Assembly (NCBI RefSeq): GCF_017640745.1
Contig: NZ_JAEPQA010000020.1
Location: 24,588-88,587, forward strand
Direction of reading: 5' to 3'
Length of the DNA stretch: 64,000 bases
Source of the DNA: Nisaea sp.
GTDB taxonomy: Bacteria > Pseudomonadota > Alphaproteobacteria > Thalassobaculales > Thalassobaculaceae
Part shown: positions 42,859-52,441 of the stretch, in pieces
How positions within the stretch are numbered: position 1 is the first letter of the stretch
Layout: each line of letters begins with the position of its first letter
Translations under genes and position numbers: made by a program
The notes under the pieces: model-generated
Databases searched by the model: none
What the model was told of the DNA's origin: nothing
The model's input: only the letters and a program-made list of their open reading frames with translations

Positions 42859-44247
42859 TCAGGCGACGGCCTGGCCTTCCTTGCGCAAATGATCCAGCGC
42901 CCGGTCGAGGCCGCGGCGGAAGCTGGCGAACATTTCATCGATCTCAGACTCGGAGATGATCAGCGGCGGGCAGAACGCGACGCTGTCGCCGATCGCGCGC
43001 AGCAGAACGCCTTCCTCGCTGGCGAGGTTGGCGATCATCGGCCCGACGGCCTGGGACGCTTCGAAAGGCTTCTTCGAGGCCTTGTCCTGCATCACCTGGA
43101 CGGCACCGACGAGGCCAACGCCCCGAGCCTCGCCGACCAGCGGATGATCTGCGAATGAATGGATGGCCTTCTGGAAATGCGGCACGACGCCCCGCACCCG
43201 CTCGATGATATTTTCCTCGTCATAGATCTTGAGGGTCTCGAGCGCGACGGCGGCGCAGACCGGATGGCCGGAATAGGTGTAGCCATGGCCGAAGGCCCCG
43301 AGCTCGGCGCTCGCCTTCTTCACCGGCTCGTAGACCTTGTCATTGATGACGGTGGCGGAGATCGGCAGGTAGCTGGAAGACAGTGCCTTCGCGCAGACCA
43401 GGATATCCGGCTTCATGTCGAACGTCTGGGAGCCCCAGTAATTGCCCGTCCGGCCGAAGCCGCAGATCACCTCATCGGCGACGAAGAGGATGTCGTATTT
43501 CTTCAGGACCTTCTGGATCTTTTCGAAATAGGTCTTCGGCGGAACGATCACGCCGCCGGCACCCATCACCGGCTCGGCCCAGAAGGCGGCAACCGTGTCC
43601 GGGCCTTCCTCGACAATCAGGTTCTCGAGGTTCTCGGCGAGGCGGGTGGCGTAATCCTCTTCGCTCTCACCTTCGTTCGCGCCCGTATAATAGTGCGGTT
43701 CGTCGGTATGGAGGAAGTTGGCCAGCGGCGCGTCGAACCCGCGATGGTTCATCGAGCGTCCGGTCAGGCTTGCGGCGGCAAGGGTGATGCCGTGATAGCC
43801 GTTCACGCGCCCGATGATCTTCTTCTTGTGATGACGGCCTAGCGCGTTGTTGTAGTACCAGACGATCTTGATCGCGGTGTCGTTCGCTTCCGAGCCGGAA
43901 TTGTTGAAGAACACTTTCGACATCGGCACCGGCATCTTGGAGATCAGCTTCTCGGCCAGATCGATGCTCGGCAGATGCGCCTTGTGGGCGAAAGTGTGAT
44001 AATAGGGTAGTGCGTCGAACTGCTTCATCGCCGCCTCTTTCAGGCGGTCGGACTTGAAGCCGAGCGATGTCGACCAAAGTCCCGCCATCCCCTCGACATA
44101 GCGCTTTCCGGAATCGTCAAAGACATAGACGCCTTCCCCGCGCTCGATGATCATCGGGCCCTTTTCCTCGTGCGCGACGAAGTTGGTGTAGGGATGCAGG
44201 ACGTAGGCGACGTCACGGGCCGCCGGTGAATTCGGCTGGAAAGGCAT
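42859..44247 (-). CDS. class III (omega) aminotransferase
   Basis: A 462-residue PLP enzyme. The start at 44247 has AAGGAG eight bases upstream and matches the normal N-terminus. The PLP lysine is in ILVCAKALSSSYLP and the aspartate that contacts the PLP ring nitrogen is in FVADEVICGFGRTG. The sequence (MAGLWSTSLGF, NNSGSEANDTAIK) fits omega-amino acid:pyruvate transaminases and related diamine or beta-alanine enzymes. It is divergent from a peptide-type ABC importer over a 369-base gap, so the pair may handle the same imported amine or amino acid. The substrate is undecided. Confidence 0.9.
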   Translation of the reverse strand: MPFQPNSPAARDVAYVLHPYTNFVAHEEKGPMIIERGEGVYVFDDSGKRYVEGMAGLWSTSLGFKSDRLKEAAMKQFDALPYYHTFAHKAHLPSIDLAEKLISKMPVPMSKVFFNNSGSEANDTAIKIVWYYNNALGRHHKKKIIGRVNGYHGITLAAASLTGRSMNHRGFDAPLANFLHTDEPHYYTGANEGESEEDYATRLAENLENLIVEEGPDTVAAFWAEPVMGAGGVIVPPKTYFEKIQKVLKKYDILFVADEVICGFGRTGNYWGSQTFDMKPDILVCAKALSSSYLPISATVINDKVYEPVKKASAELGAFGHGYTYSGHPVCAAVALETLKIYDEENIIERVRGVVPHFQKAIHSFADHPLVGEARGVGLVGAVQVMQDKASKKPFEASQAVGPMIANLASEEGVLLRAIGDSVAFCPPLIISESEIDEMFASFRRGLDRALDHLRKEGQAVA

Positions 44248-44616
44248 GTCAATTCTCCTTCGGGGACGGCGCCGGGCGGGCCGTTGGGACTGTGGGCAGC
44301 ATATCATGCCAATCGGAGTTGAAAAGCCCGTGAGCCCGGAGCTGGAGAAAACCGGAGGGCACGGCAATGTTGCGCTGCAAAAAGAGCGCGGAAGCATAGG
44401 TGTTTCAGGTCAAGGGGTTCTTCGCGTTCTGCGTTGCATGCCGCAGTTTTGCTGCATTTCGAACATGCCAAGGTCATTGACGTCATTATTGTGACGGGGT
44501 TTTATGCTCCGATCCCGGCCAACCTGATTCTGCCGGGCCGCGCCGTTGGCATAGCCCTCGCCCTGAAGAGAAGGGTCTGCCCGGTGCGAGACAGAGGCAT
44601 CATTGGGGAGCATTTT
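44248..44616. other. 369-bp divergent intergenic region with a candidate promoter
   Basis: No gene was found. A possible sigma-70-like promoter for the rightward ABC operon has TTGACG at 44477-44482 and TTTATG at 44501-44506. The -35 overlaps TGACGTCA (44478-44485), a perfect 8-bp palindrome that could be a regulator site. A GGGGAG ribosome site precedes the substrate-binding protein gene. Confidence 0.4.
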
Positions 44617-46200
44617 ATGCGCAAAGCATTCACCGCCCTTGCGGTCGCGGCAGCCGTTGCCGCTTCCGGAGGCATGGCGGAAGCCAAGACCTTCAAGTGG
44701 GGCTTTCAGACCGACACCTCGTCGCTCGATCCGCACGCCCACAACGTGACCTTCACCCTCGGGTTTCTCGGCAACGTCTACGAAGGCCTCGTCCGTCGGG
44801 ACGCTGACCTGCAGTTCGAGCCGGGTCTGGCCGTCAAGTGGGAAAACCTCGAGCCGACCCGCTGGCGTTTCTATCTGCGCCAGGGCGTGAAGTTCCACAA
44901 CGGCAACGACTTCAACGCCGACGACGTGATCTTCTCCTTCGAGCGGACCAACAACGAGGACGCGAACCTGCGCGGCCGCGTGGTCGGCATCACCGAGGTG
45001 GTCAAGGTCGACGACCACACGGTCGATTTTATCACCGAAAAGCCGAATCCCATCATCTACTACGAGTGGGATACCTGGTTCATGATGGACAAGGAATGGT
45101 CCGAGTCCAACGGCGCGACCACTCCGACCAACCTGTCCAAGGGCGTTGAGAGCTTTGCCGCTCACAATGCGAACGGCACCGGCGCGTTCATGATCAAGGA
45201 GCGCCAGACCGACGTTAAGACCGTTCTGGTTCCGAACCCGAACTGGTGGGACAAGCCGCAGCACAACCTGACCGAGGTCATCATGACCCCGATCGGCCAG
45301 GACGCGACCCGCGTCGCTGCCCTGCTCTCCGGCGAAGTCGACATGGTCTACCCGGTTCCGGTGCAGGACATCGACCGTGTGAACAAGAACGACGGTACCA
45401 GCGTGATGGTCGGCCCGGAACTGCGGACGATCTTCCTCTATATGGACCTGTTCCGCGACGAGCTGCTCTATTCCAATGTGAAGGGCAAGAACCCGTTCAA
45501 GGACCTCAAGGTCCGTCAGGCCATGTATCACGCGATCGACATCGAGGCGATCAAGAAGAAGATCATGCGCGGTCTCGCCGATCCGTCCGCGATCATGATT
45601 TCGCCGAAGCTGTTCGACCGTTCGGAAAACTTCACCCGTCTGCCGTATGACCGCGACAAGGCGAAGGCTCTGCTGGCGGAAGCCGGCTATCCGGACGGGT
45701 TCGAGACCCGCATGGACTGCCCGAACGACCGCTACGTCAATGACGAGCAGATCTGCCAGGCGATCGTCTCCATGCTTGCCAAAGTCGGTATCAAGTCGAC
45801 GCTCGTGGCCGAGCCGAAGGCGAAGTACTTCGCGCGCATCGCGCCGAAAGGCGGCTCCGACTATGCGTTCGGTCTGCTGGGCTGGACGCCGGGCAGCTTC
45901 GACTCGCACAACGTGCTGATCAGCCTGTTGAACACGCCGGACCAGAAAGCCGGCCGTGGCCTCTACAACTACTCGGGCTACAGCAATGCGCGGGTCGACG
46001 AACTGACCGACCTGATCGGTTCGGAAACCGACAAGGAAAAGCGCGACGCGATGATCGAGGAAGCCTTCAAGATCACCACGGACGAAGTCGCGACGATTCC
46101 GCTGCACCAGCAGGCTCTGGCCTGGGGCAAGCGCGATAACATCGAGCTGAAGCAGCGCGCGGACAACCAGTTCCGCTTCTATTACGTCAACGTGAAGTAA
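44617..46200 (+). CDS. peptide/opine/nickel-type ABC transporter substrate-binding protein
   Basis: A 527-residue periplasmic solute receptor (SBP family 5). Residues 1-23 are a signal peptide (MRKAFTALAVAAAVAASGG, cleavage after AEA); no lipobox is present. The mature protein starts KTFKWGFQTDTSSLDPH and holds the family signature around FLGNVYEGLVRRDADLQFEP. Members bind dipeptides, oligopeptides, opines, glutathione or other amides. First gene of a complete five-gene operon. A strong hairpin follows its stop. The ligand cannot be assigned from sequence. Confidence 0.92.
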   Translation: MRKAFTALAVAAAVAASGGMAEAKTFKWGFQTDTSSLDPHAHNVTFTLGFLGNVYEGLVRRDADLQFEPGLAVKWENLEPTRWRFYLRQGVKFHNGNDFNADDVIFSFERTNNEDANLRGRVVGITEVVKVDDHTVDFITEKPNPIIYYEWDTWFMMDKEWSESNGATTPTNLSKGVESFAAHNANGTGAFMIKERQTDVKTVLVPNPNWWDKPQHNLTEVIMTPIGQDATRVAALLSGEVDMVYPVPVQDIDRVNKNDGTSVMVGPELRTIFLYMDLFRDELLYSNVKGKNPFKDLKVRQAMYHAIDIEAIKKKIMRGLADPSAIMISPKLFDRSENFTRLPYDRDKAKALLAEAGYPDGFETRMDCPNDRYVNDEQICQAIVSMLAKVGIKSTLVAEPKAKYFARIAPKGGSDYAFGLLGWTPGSFDSHNVLISLLNTPDQKAGRGLYNYSGYSNARVDELTDLIGSETDKEKRDAMIEEAFKITTDEVATIPLHQQALAWGKRDNIELKQRADNQFRFYYVNVK

Positions 46201-46219
46201 CTCACGGGCGACAAAGTGC

Positions 46220-46250
46220 GGGCCGGTCCTTGGGGGCCGGCCCCACCCTT
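46220..46250 (+). promoter_or_regulatory. intra-operon hairpin between receptor and permease genes
   Basis: GGGCCGGTCC (46220-46229) and GGGCCGGCCC (46234-46243) pair with one G-T wobble, and a T-run CCCTTTTTG follows. This is an intrinsic-terminator-like element 20 bases after the receptor stop and 40 bases before the first permease gene. It should make the receptor more abundant than the membrane components, either by partial termination or by protecting the 3' end. Confidence 0.7.
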
Positions 46251-46290
46251 TTTGAGAGTTCTGCCAACCTGCCGGAAAGCGTGACCGTTT

Positions 46291-47277
46291 ATGGCCGCAT
46301 TCATTCTTCGCCGGCTGGCCCAGTCCATCCTTGTGATGCTCGTGGTCAGCCTCGTTGCTTTCTACATGTTCCAGTTCCTGGGCGATCCGATCAATCAGAT
46401 GGTCGGGATCGATACGCCGCTCGCGGAACGCGAAGCGCTGCGTGAGCGCCTGGGCCTCAACGACCCGATGATCATCCGTTTCGGCAAGTTCGTCCTGAAC
46501 GCCGCGCAGCTGGATTTCGGTCTGTCCTACCAGCACAAGCAGCCGGTCGTGGACCTGCTGATGGAGCGCATGCCGGCGACGATCGAGCTCAGCTTCGTCT
46601 CCGCGATCATCGCCTTCTTTCTCGCGCTGCCGGCCGGGGTCTATACCGGGCTCTACCGCAACCGCTGGAGCAGCAAGGCCCTGCTGACGCTCTCACTGGT
46701 CGGGATCTCGATACCGACCTTCCTGATCGGTATCCTCTTCATCTACCTTTTTGCCGTGATCCTCGGCTGGCTGCCCTCGTTCGGGCGCGGTGAGGTGATC
46801 ACGCTGCCGGGCGGCTGGACCACCGGCCTGCTGACCGTCAGCGGGCTGAAGGCGATCATCCTGCCGGCAACCACGCTCGGCCTCTTCACCCTGACGCTGA
46901 TCATGCGATTGATCCGGGCGGAGATGCTGGAGGTGCTGCGGACGGACTACATCAAGTTCGCGCGCGCCCGGGGTCTCACCAACCGCGCCGTCAATTTCGG
47001 CCACGCGCTGAAGAACACGCTGGTTCCGGTCATCACCGTGACCGGTCTCTTGCTCGGCAACCTGATCGCCTTCGCGATCATCACCGAGAGCGTCTTCCAG
47101 TGGCCGGGCATGGGACGGCTGTTCCTGCAGGCGATCCAGGAGGTCGATCTGCCGGTGATGTCCGCCTACCTCGTGATGATTTCGTTCCTCTTCGTCGTGA
47201 TCAACCTGATCGTGGACATTCTCTATTACGTCGTCGATCCGCGCCTGCGGGTCGAAAAGTCCGGCGGCGGGCACTGA
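46291..47277 (+). CDS. ABC transporter permease, DppB-type
   Basis: A 328-residue inner-membrane permease. It begins AAFILRRLAQSILVMLVVSLV, as is usual for DppB/OppB proteins, and has the EAA-loop region ARARGLTNRAVNFGHALKNTLVPV that contacts the ATPases. Six hydrophobic segments are visible. Second gene of the operon. Confidence 0.93.
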   Translation: MAAFILRRLAQSILVMLVVSLVAFYMFQFLGDPINQMVGIDTPLAEREALRERLGLNDPMIIRFGKFVLNAAQLDFGLSYQHKQPVVDLLMERMPATIELSFVSAIIAFFLALPAGVYTGLYRNRWSSKALLTLSLVGISIPTFLIGILFIYLFAVILGWLPSFGRGEVITLPGGWTTGLLTVSGLKAIILPATTLGLFTLTLIMRLIRAEMLEVLRTDYIKFARARGLTNRAVNFGHALKNTLVPVITVTGLLLGNLIAFAIITESVFQWPGMGRLFLQAIQEVDLPVMSAYLVMISFLFVVINLIVDILYYVVDPRLRVEKSGGGH

Positions 47278-47287
47278 GGACAGGACA

Positions 47288-48235
47288 ATGACCGATACAA
47301 CAAGTCCCAAAGCTGCAACCCGTCCCAGCCTCCTCTACCGGATCTGGGACCATGAACTCTGCTACAGCTTCCGCAAATCCCACCTGACGGTCGGCGCGGC
47401 GGTCGTCACGCTGATCCTGATCCTGGCCGCGGTCTTCGCCAACATCATCGCGCCGCACAACCCGTTCGACACCGCCTCCATCGACCTGATGGATTCCGAA
47501 CTGCCTCCGGCCTGGACCGTGGACGGCGATCAGCGCTTTCTGCTCGGCACCGACAATCTCGGGCGAGACATCTATTCGACGATCCTCTACGGCATGCGGA
47601 TCTCCCTGCTGGTCGGCTTTGCCAGCGTGATCCTGTCCGCCGTGATCGGCATCGCCGCCGGACTGATCGCCGGCTATGTCGGTGGCAAGGTCGATGCGGT
47701 GATCATGCGGATCGCCGATATCCAACTCTCGTTTCCGACGATCCTGATCGCGCTTCTGATCGACGGGATTTCGCGCGGCATCCTCGACCGCGAACTGCAC
47801 GATGCGATGATCATCCCGGTGCTCGTTCTGTCGATCGGGATCTCGAACTGGGTCCAGTATGCCCGTACCGTGCGTGGCTCGACCCTGGTCGAGCGAAACA
47901 AGGAATATGTCCAGGCGGCCCGCGTCATCGGTCTGCACCCGATCCTGATCATGATCCGCCATGTGCTGCCGAACGTGATGGGGCCGGTGCTGGTCATCGC
48001 GACGCTCGGTCTGGCCTTCGCGATCCTGACCGAAGCGACGCTGTCCTTCCTTGGCGTCGGCATGCCGCCGACCCAGCCGTCGCTCGGCACCCTGATCCGG
48101 ATCGGCAATGACTATCTGTTCTCGGGGCTCTGGTGGATCTCGATCTTCCCAGGCGCGACCCTTGCCATCCTCGTTCTTGCGGTCAATCTCCTCGGAGACT
48201 GGCTCCGCGACGCCCTCAACCCGAAGCTGCGCTAA
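47288..48235 (+). CDS. ABC transporter permease, DppC-type
   Basis: A 315-residue permease with an N-terminal helix (LTVGAAVVTLILILAAVF), the DppC signature FLLGTDNLGRDIYSTILYG, and the EAA loop QAARVIGLHPILIMIRHVLPNV. It pairs with the DppB-type subunit. Its stop overlaps the start of the next gene (TAATG). Confidence 0.93.
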   Translation: MTDTTSPKAATRPSLLYRIWDHELCYSFRKSHLTVGAAVVTLILILAAVFANIIAPHNPFDTASIDLMDSELPPAWTVDGDQRFLLGTDNLGRDIYSTILYGMRISLLVGFASVILSAVIGIAAGLIAGYVGGKVDAVIMRIADIQLSFPTILIALLIDGISRGILDRELHDAMIIPVLVLSIGISNWVQYARTVRGSTLVERNKEYVQAARVIGLHPILIMIRHVLPNVMGPVLVIATLGLAFAILTEATLSFLGVGMPPTQPSLGTLIRIGNDYLFSGLWWISIFPGATLAILVLAVNLLGDWLRDALNPKLR

Positions 48236-49215
48236 TGTCGAACCATCTTCTCGAAGTCAGAAACCTCCGGATCGAATTCCCCACGCGAAAGGGGATTCTG
48301 ACGGCCATCGACGATGTGTCCTTCCATATCGACGAGGGCGAAGTGCTCGGCGTGGTCGGTGAGTCCGGCGCCGGGAAATCTCTCACCGGCGCCGCCATCA
48401 TCGGCCTGCTGGAGCCGCCGGGCCGTGTCGCCGGCGGGGAAATCCTGCTCGAGGGGCGGCGCATCGACAACCTGCCCTACGAGGAGATGCGCCGGATCCG
48501 CGGCCGCCAGATCGGCGCGATCTTCCAGGATCCGCTGACCAGCCTCAATCCGCTTTACACGGTCGGCCGTCAGCTGACCGAAACGATCATGACCCACACG
48601 GACATGACCCCGACCAAGGCGCGGGAACGGGCGATCGAGATGCTGACCCAGGTCGGCATTCCGGCGCCGGAGCGGCGCGTGGACCAGTATCCGCACCAGT
48701 TCTCCGGCGGCATGCGCCAGCGTGTCGTCATCGCGCTCGCGCTCTGCGTCAATCCGCGTCTTGTCGTGGCGGACGAGCCGACCACCGCGCTCGACGTCTC
48801 GATCCAGGCACAGATCATCGCGCTTCTGAAGAAGCTGTGCCGCGAGCACGGCACCGCGGTGATGCTGGTGACACACGATATGGGCGTCATTGCCGAGACC
48901 GCGGACCGGGTGGCCGTCATGTATGCCGGCCGCATCGCCGAGATCGGCCCAGTGAAGCAGGTCGTGAAGCAGGCCAAGCATCCCTACACGGAAGGTCTGA
49001 TGGGGTCGATCCCGATGATCGGCCACACCGACGAGAAGCTGCGCCAGATCGAGGGTTCGATGCCGCGCCTGACCAATATCCCGACCGGCTGTGCCTTCAA
49101 TCCGCGCTGTCCGAAGGCTTTCGACCGCTGCTTCAGGGAGCGGCCGGACACGATCCCGGTGGACGGTACCGAAGTTGCCTGCTGGCTCTTTGACAAGGAG
49201 ACGGCCAATGTCTGA
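48235..49215 (+). CDS. ABC transporter ATP-binding protein, DppD-type
   Basis: A 326-residue ATPase. Walker A is GESGAGKSLTG, the signature motif is QFSGGMRQRV, Walker B is LVVADEPTTALD and the switch histidine is in VTHDMGV. The C-terminal cysteines (TGCAFNPRCPKAFDRC) are typical of the oligopeptide-type ATPase tail. Start overlaps the DppC-type stop. Confidence 0.95.
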   Translation: MSNHLLEVRNLRIEFPTRKGILTAIDDVSFHIDEGEVLGVVGESGAGKSLTGAAIIGLLEPPGRVAGGEILLEGRRIDNLPYEEMRRIRGRQIGAIFQDPLTSLNPLYTVGRQLTETIMTHTDMTPTKARERAIEMLTQVGIPAPERRVDQYPHQFSGGMRQRVVIALALCVNPRLVVADEPTTALDVSIQAQIIALLKKLCREHGTAVMLVTHDMGVIAETADRVAVMYAGRIAEIGPVKQVVKQAKHPYTEGLMGSIPMIGHTDEKLRQIEGSMPRLTNIPTGCAFNPRCPKAFDRCFRERPDTIPVDGTEVACWLFDKETANV

Positions 49216-50308
49216 TCAAGCCGTCGCGACGCATGAGACCATGGATCACGAGCACCTGAAGAAAGGTGCGCCGATCCTCGCGGTCAAGAAACTGAAGCGC
49301 TATTTCGACGTCTCCGCGCCCTGGCTGAACCGGGTGCTGGAAGGCCAGCCGAAGCAGATCCTGAAAGCGGTCGACGGTATCGATTTCGAGATCAAGGCGG
49401 GCGAGACCTTCAGCCTCGTCGGCGAGTCCGGCTGCGGCAAGTCCACGGTCGCCAAGCTGATCGTCGGCCTGCACGGGCCGAGCAGCGGCTCCATCGAGTT
49501 CGAGGGCAGGGACATTGCCGGCCTCTCGCGCACCGAGATGGCGCCGATCCGCCGCCGCCTGCAGATGATCTTCCAGGACCCCTATGCCAGCCTCAATCCG
49601 CGCTGGAAGGTCCGCGACATCATCGCCGAGCCGATCCGGGCCTTCGGTCTCGCGAAGAATGAGGACGCGGTCTCCGACCGGGTGGGTGAGCTGTTGACCC
49701 AGGTCGGCCTTTCGCCGGTCGACGGGGAGAAGTACCCGCATGAGTTCTCCGGCGGCCAGCGCCAGCGTATCTCCATCGCTCGCGCGCTCGCGAGCGAGCC
49801 GGACTTCCTGGTCTGCGACGAGCCGACCTCGGCGCTCGACGTCTCGGTGCAGGCGCAGATCCTGAACCTTATGCGCGACCTGCAGAAGGAACTGGGGCTG
49901 ACCTATCTCTTCATCAGCCACAATCTTGCTGTGGTCTGCCACGTCTCCGACCGGGTCGGCGTGATGTATCTCGGCCGGCTGGCCGAGGTGGCGCCGTCCA
50001 AGACCCTGTTCAGCCGCCCGCGCCATCCCTATACGCGGATGCTGCTGGACACGATCCCGGATCTGGAGATGACCGGCCGCGAACGCATGCCGGTGGGCGG
50101 CGAGGTGCCGAACCCGATCACGCCGCCCCCCGGCTGCGCCTTCCATCCGCGCTGCCCGTTCGCGAACGAGCGCTGCAAGACCGAGCGTCCGGAACCGAAG
50201 GCGATCGGCGATGGTGCAATCGTCGCCTGTCACGGCGTCGAGGAAAGGCGCGTCCCGGACGATCCGATCATGGGCAAGGTCGCGGTGCCGGAAGGGCTTG
50301 GCGCCTGA
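49208..50308 (+). CDS. ABC transporter ATP-binding protein, DppF-type
   Basis: A 366-residue ATPase. Walker A is GESGCGKSTVA, the signature motif is EFSGGQRQRI, Walker B is FLVCDEPTSALD and the switch histidine is in ISHNLAV. The C-terminal PGCAFHPRCPFANERC follows the family. It has a 40-residue N-terminal extension ahead of the core (KKLKRYFDVSAPWL). The start overlaps the previous gene by 8 bases. Last gene of the importer operon. Confidence 0.95.
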   Translation: MSDQAVATHETMDHEHLKKGAPILAVKKLKRYFDVSAPWLNRVLEGQPKQILKAVDGIDFEIKAGETFSLVGESGCGKSTVAKLIVGLHGPSSGSIEFEGRDIAGLSRTEMAPIRRRLQMIFQDPYASLNPRWKVRDIIAEPIRAFGLAKNEDAVSDRVGELLTQVGLSPVDGEKYPHEFSGGQRQRISIARALASEPDFLVCDEPTSALDVSVQAQILNLMRDLQKELGLTYLFISHNLAVVCHVSDRVGVMYLGRLAEVAPSKTLFSRPRHPYTRMLLDTIPDLEMTGRERMPVGGEVPNPITPPPGCAFHPRCPFANERCKTERPEPKAIGDGAIVACHGVEERRVPDDPIMGKVAVPEGLGA

Positions 50309-50321
50309 TCGCAAATACACA

Positions 50322-50409
50322 TCGTCATCCCTGCGAAAGCAGGGACCTCGAGGCCATAGGGTCTGGCTCATGGCTCACGAAGGTCCCGGCTCGTCGGCCG
50401 GGATGACGA
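50322..50409. repeat. REP-like cruciform repeat element
   Basis: An 88-bp element bounded by the inverted repeats TCGTCATCCC (50322-50331) and GGGATGACGA (50400-50409). It carries two small hairpins, CCCTGC-GAAA-GCAGGG (50329-50344) and CCCGGC/GCCGGG (50385-50402), and an inner arm pair GGGACCT/AGGTCCC. Elements beginning CGTCATCCC are common interspersed repeats in alphaproteobacteria. Only one copy was seen here, between the convergent importer operon and prpE. Confidence 0.75.
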
Positions 50410-50428
50410 ATGAGGACGGGGTAACCGG

Positions 50429-52321
50429 CTACTTGGCGTAGCCGATCCCTTTCAGAGCCGTCGCGATTTCCGGAAGGATCGACGGATCGTCGATCGTGGC
50501 CGGCATCGGATAGCTCTCGCCGTCGGCGATCTTCTGCATGGTCCCGCGGAGGATCTTGCCGGAGCGGGTCTTCGGCAGCCGCTGCACGACGGTGGCCTGC
50601 TTGAAGGCGGCGACCGGGCCGATCCTGTCGCGGACCATCTGCACCAGCTCCTTCAGGATCTGCTCCTCCGGCGTGTTGACGCCGTCCTTCAGCACCACGA
50701 AGCCGAGCGGGACCTGGCCCTTCAGCTGGTCGGCGACGCCGATGACGGCGCATTCCGCGACCGCCGGGTGGTTCGCCAGAACCTCCTCCATGCCGCCGGT
50801 CGAGAGCCGGTGTCCGGCGACGTTGATGATGTCGTCGGTCCGGCTCATCACATAGAGATAGCCGTCCTCGTCCATGTATCCGGCATCCCCGGTCTTGTAG
50901 TAGCCGGGATAGTCCGCGAGGTAGCTCTCGACATAGCGGTCGTCATTCTGCCACAGCGTCGGCAGGGCGCCCGGCGGCAGGGGCAGCTTGATGGAGATCG
51001 CGCCGACATCGCCGCGCTTCACTTCCTTGCAGGCCTCGTCGAGGATCTGCACGTCCCAGCCCGGGACCGCGCGGGTCGGAGAGCCCGCCTTGACGGGAAG
51101 CTGCTCGATGCCGAGGCAGTTCGAGGCGATCGGCCAGCCGGTCTCGGTCTGCCACCAGTGATCGACCACCGGCACCTTCAGCTTCTCCTCGCACCAGTGC
51201 AGCGTATCCGGATCGCAGCGCTCGCCGGCGAGGAACTGGGCCTTGTAGTGGCCGAGGTCGTAATTCGCGAGCAGCTTGCCGTCCGGATCCTCCTTCTTGA
51301 TTGCGCGGATCGCGGTCGGCGCGGTGAACATGGTGGAGACCTTGTGCTCCGAGATCACCCGCCAGAAGGCGCCCGCGTCCGGCGTTCCGACCGGCTTGCC
51401 CTCGTAGAGCATGGTCGTACAGCCGTGGAACAGTGGGGCGTAGACGATGTAGGAATGGCCGACCACCCAGCCGACGTCGGAAGCGGCCCAGAAGACCTCG
51501 CCCGGATCGACGCCATAGATGTTCTTCATCGACCATTTGAGGGCGACGATATGTCCGCCGGTGGCGCGCACCACGCCTTTCGGCACGCCGGTGGTGCCAG
51601 AGGTGTAGAGGATATAGGCGGGGTCGGTCGCCTTGACCTCGGCGCAGGCGGCAGGCGTGGAACCTTCATGCGCCGCGTTCCACTCGACGTCGCGGCCCTC
51701 GGTCAACGTCGCCTCGGCCATCGGGCGCTGGTAGACGATGCAATGGTCCGGCTTGTGCTTCGCCATCTCGATGGCGCCGTCAAGCAGCGGCATATAGGCG
51801 ACGGTCCGGCCTGGCTCGATGCCGCAGGAGGCGGTGACGATGAGCTTCGGCTTGCAGTCGTCGATGCGTTTGGCGAGCTCGTTCGAGGCGAAGCCGCCGA
51901 AGACGACGGAATGCACGGCGCCGATCCTGGTCGTCGCCAGCATGGCAATTGCGGCCTCGGGGATCATCGGCATGTAGATGATCACGCGGTCGCCGTAGCC
52001 GACGCCGTATTTCTCCAGAACGCCTGCAAAGGCCGCGACCTTGTCCGTCAATTCGCTGTAGGTGAAGCTCTGCTTGGTCTTGGTGACCGGGCTGTCGTAG
52101 ATCAGCGCGGCCTGCGCGCCGCGGCCTTCTTCGACATGGCGGTCGAGCGCGTTGTAGCAGGTGTTGGTCATCCCGCCTTCGAACCAGCGGTAGAAGGGGG
52201 GGCTGCTCGCATCCAGGACCTTGTCCCAGCGCTTGAACCAGAAAATGTCGTCGGCCGCCTCGCCCCAGAAACCTTCCGGATCCTCCAGCGAGCGCCGATA
52301 GACCTCATCGAACTGGCCCAT
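50429..52321 (-). CDS. prpE: propionyl-CoA synthetase (acetate/propionate-CoA ligase family)
   Basis: A 630-residue acyl-CoA synthetase. The AMP-binding loop is YILYTSGTTGVPKG and the catalytic acetylation-sensitive lysine is in PKTRSGKILRG. The N-terminus (SLEDPEGFWGEAAD, NALDRHVE) and length fit PrpE better than Acs; both use short-chain fatty acids. It activates propionate (or acetate) for entry into the methylmalonyl or methylcitrate route; no such genes are in view. It is convergent with the importer operon across the REP-like element. Confidence 0.88.
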   Translation of the reverse strand: MGQFDEVYRRSLEDPEGFWGEAADDIFWFKRWDKVLDASSPPFYRWFEGGMTNTCYNALDRHVEEGRGAQAALIYDSPVTKTKQSFTYSELTDKVAAFAGVLEKYGVGYGDRVIIYMPMIPEAAIAMLATTRIGAVHSVVFGGFASNELAKRIDDCKPKLIVTASCGIEPGRTVAYMPLLDGAIEMAKHKPDHCIVYQRPMAEATLTEGRDVEWNAAHEGSTPAACAEVKATDPAYILYTSGTTGVPKGVVRATGGHIVALKWSMKNIYGVDPGEVFWAASDVGWVVGHSYIVYAPLFHGCTTMLYEGKPVGTPDAGAFWRVISEHKVSTMFTAPTAIRAIKKEDPDGKLLANYDLGHYKAQFLAGERCDPDTLHWCEEKLKVPVVDHWWQTETGWPIASNCLGIEQLPVKAGSPTRAVPGWDVQILDEACKEVKRGDVGAISIKLPLPPGALPTLWQNDDRYVESYLADYPGYYKTGDAGYMDEDGYLYVMSRTDDIINVAGHRLSTGGMEEVLANHPAVAECAVIGVADQLKGQVPLGFVVLKDGVNTPEEQILKELVQMVRDRIGPVAAFKQATVVQRLPKTRSGKILRGTMQKIADGESYPMPATIDDPSILPEIATALKGIGYAK

Positions 52322-52441
52322 GCCGCGGACCTCCCCTCTAGTCTTGTTTTTTCAGCTTGCTTGCGCCCCATGGTCGGTGCCGACCGGGTGCAAATCAAGT
52401 CCCAGATTGCCGCATCCGCACGCGCTTGGAGATGATGTGGA

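Noticed and set aside
44410..46536. Minus-strand open frame of over 700 codons opposite the ABC receptor gene
   Set aside because: Antisense shadow; the plus strand encodes a complete substrate-binding protein with signal peptide.
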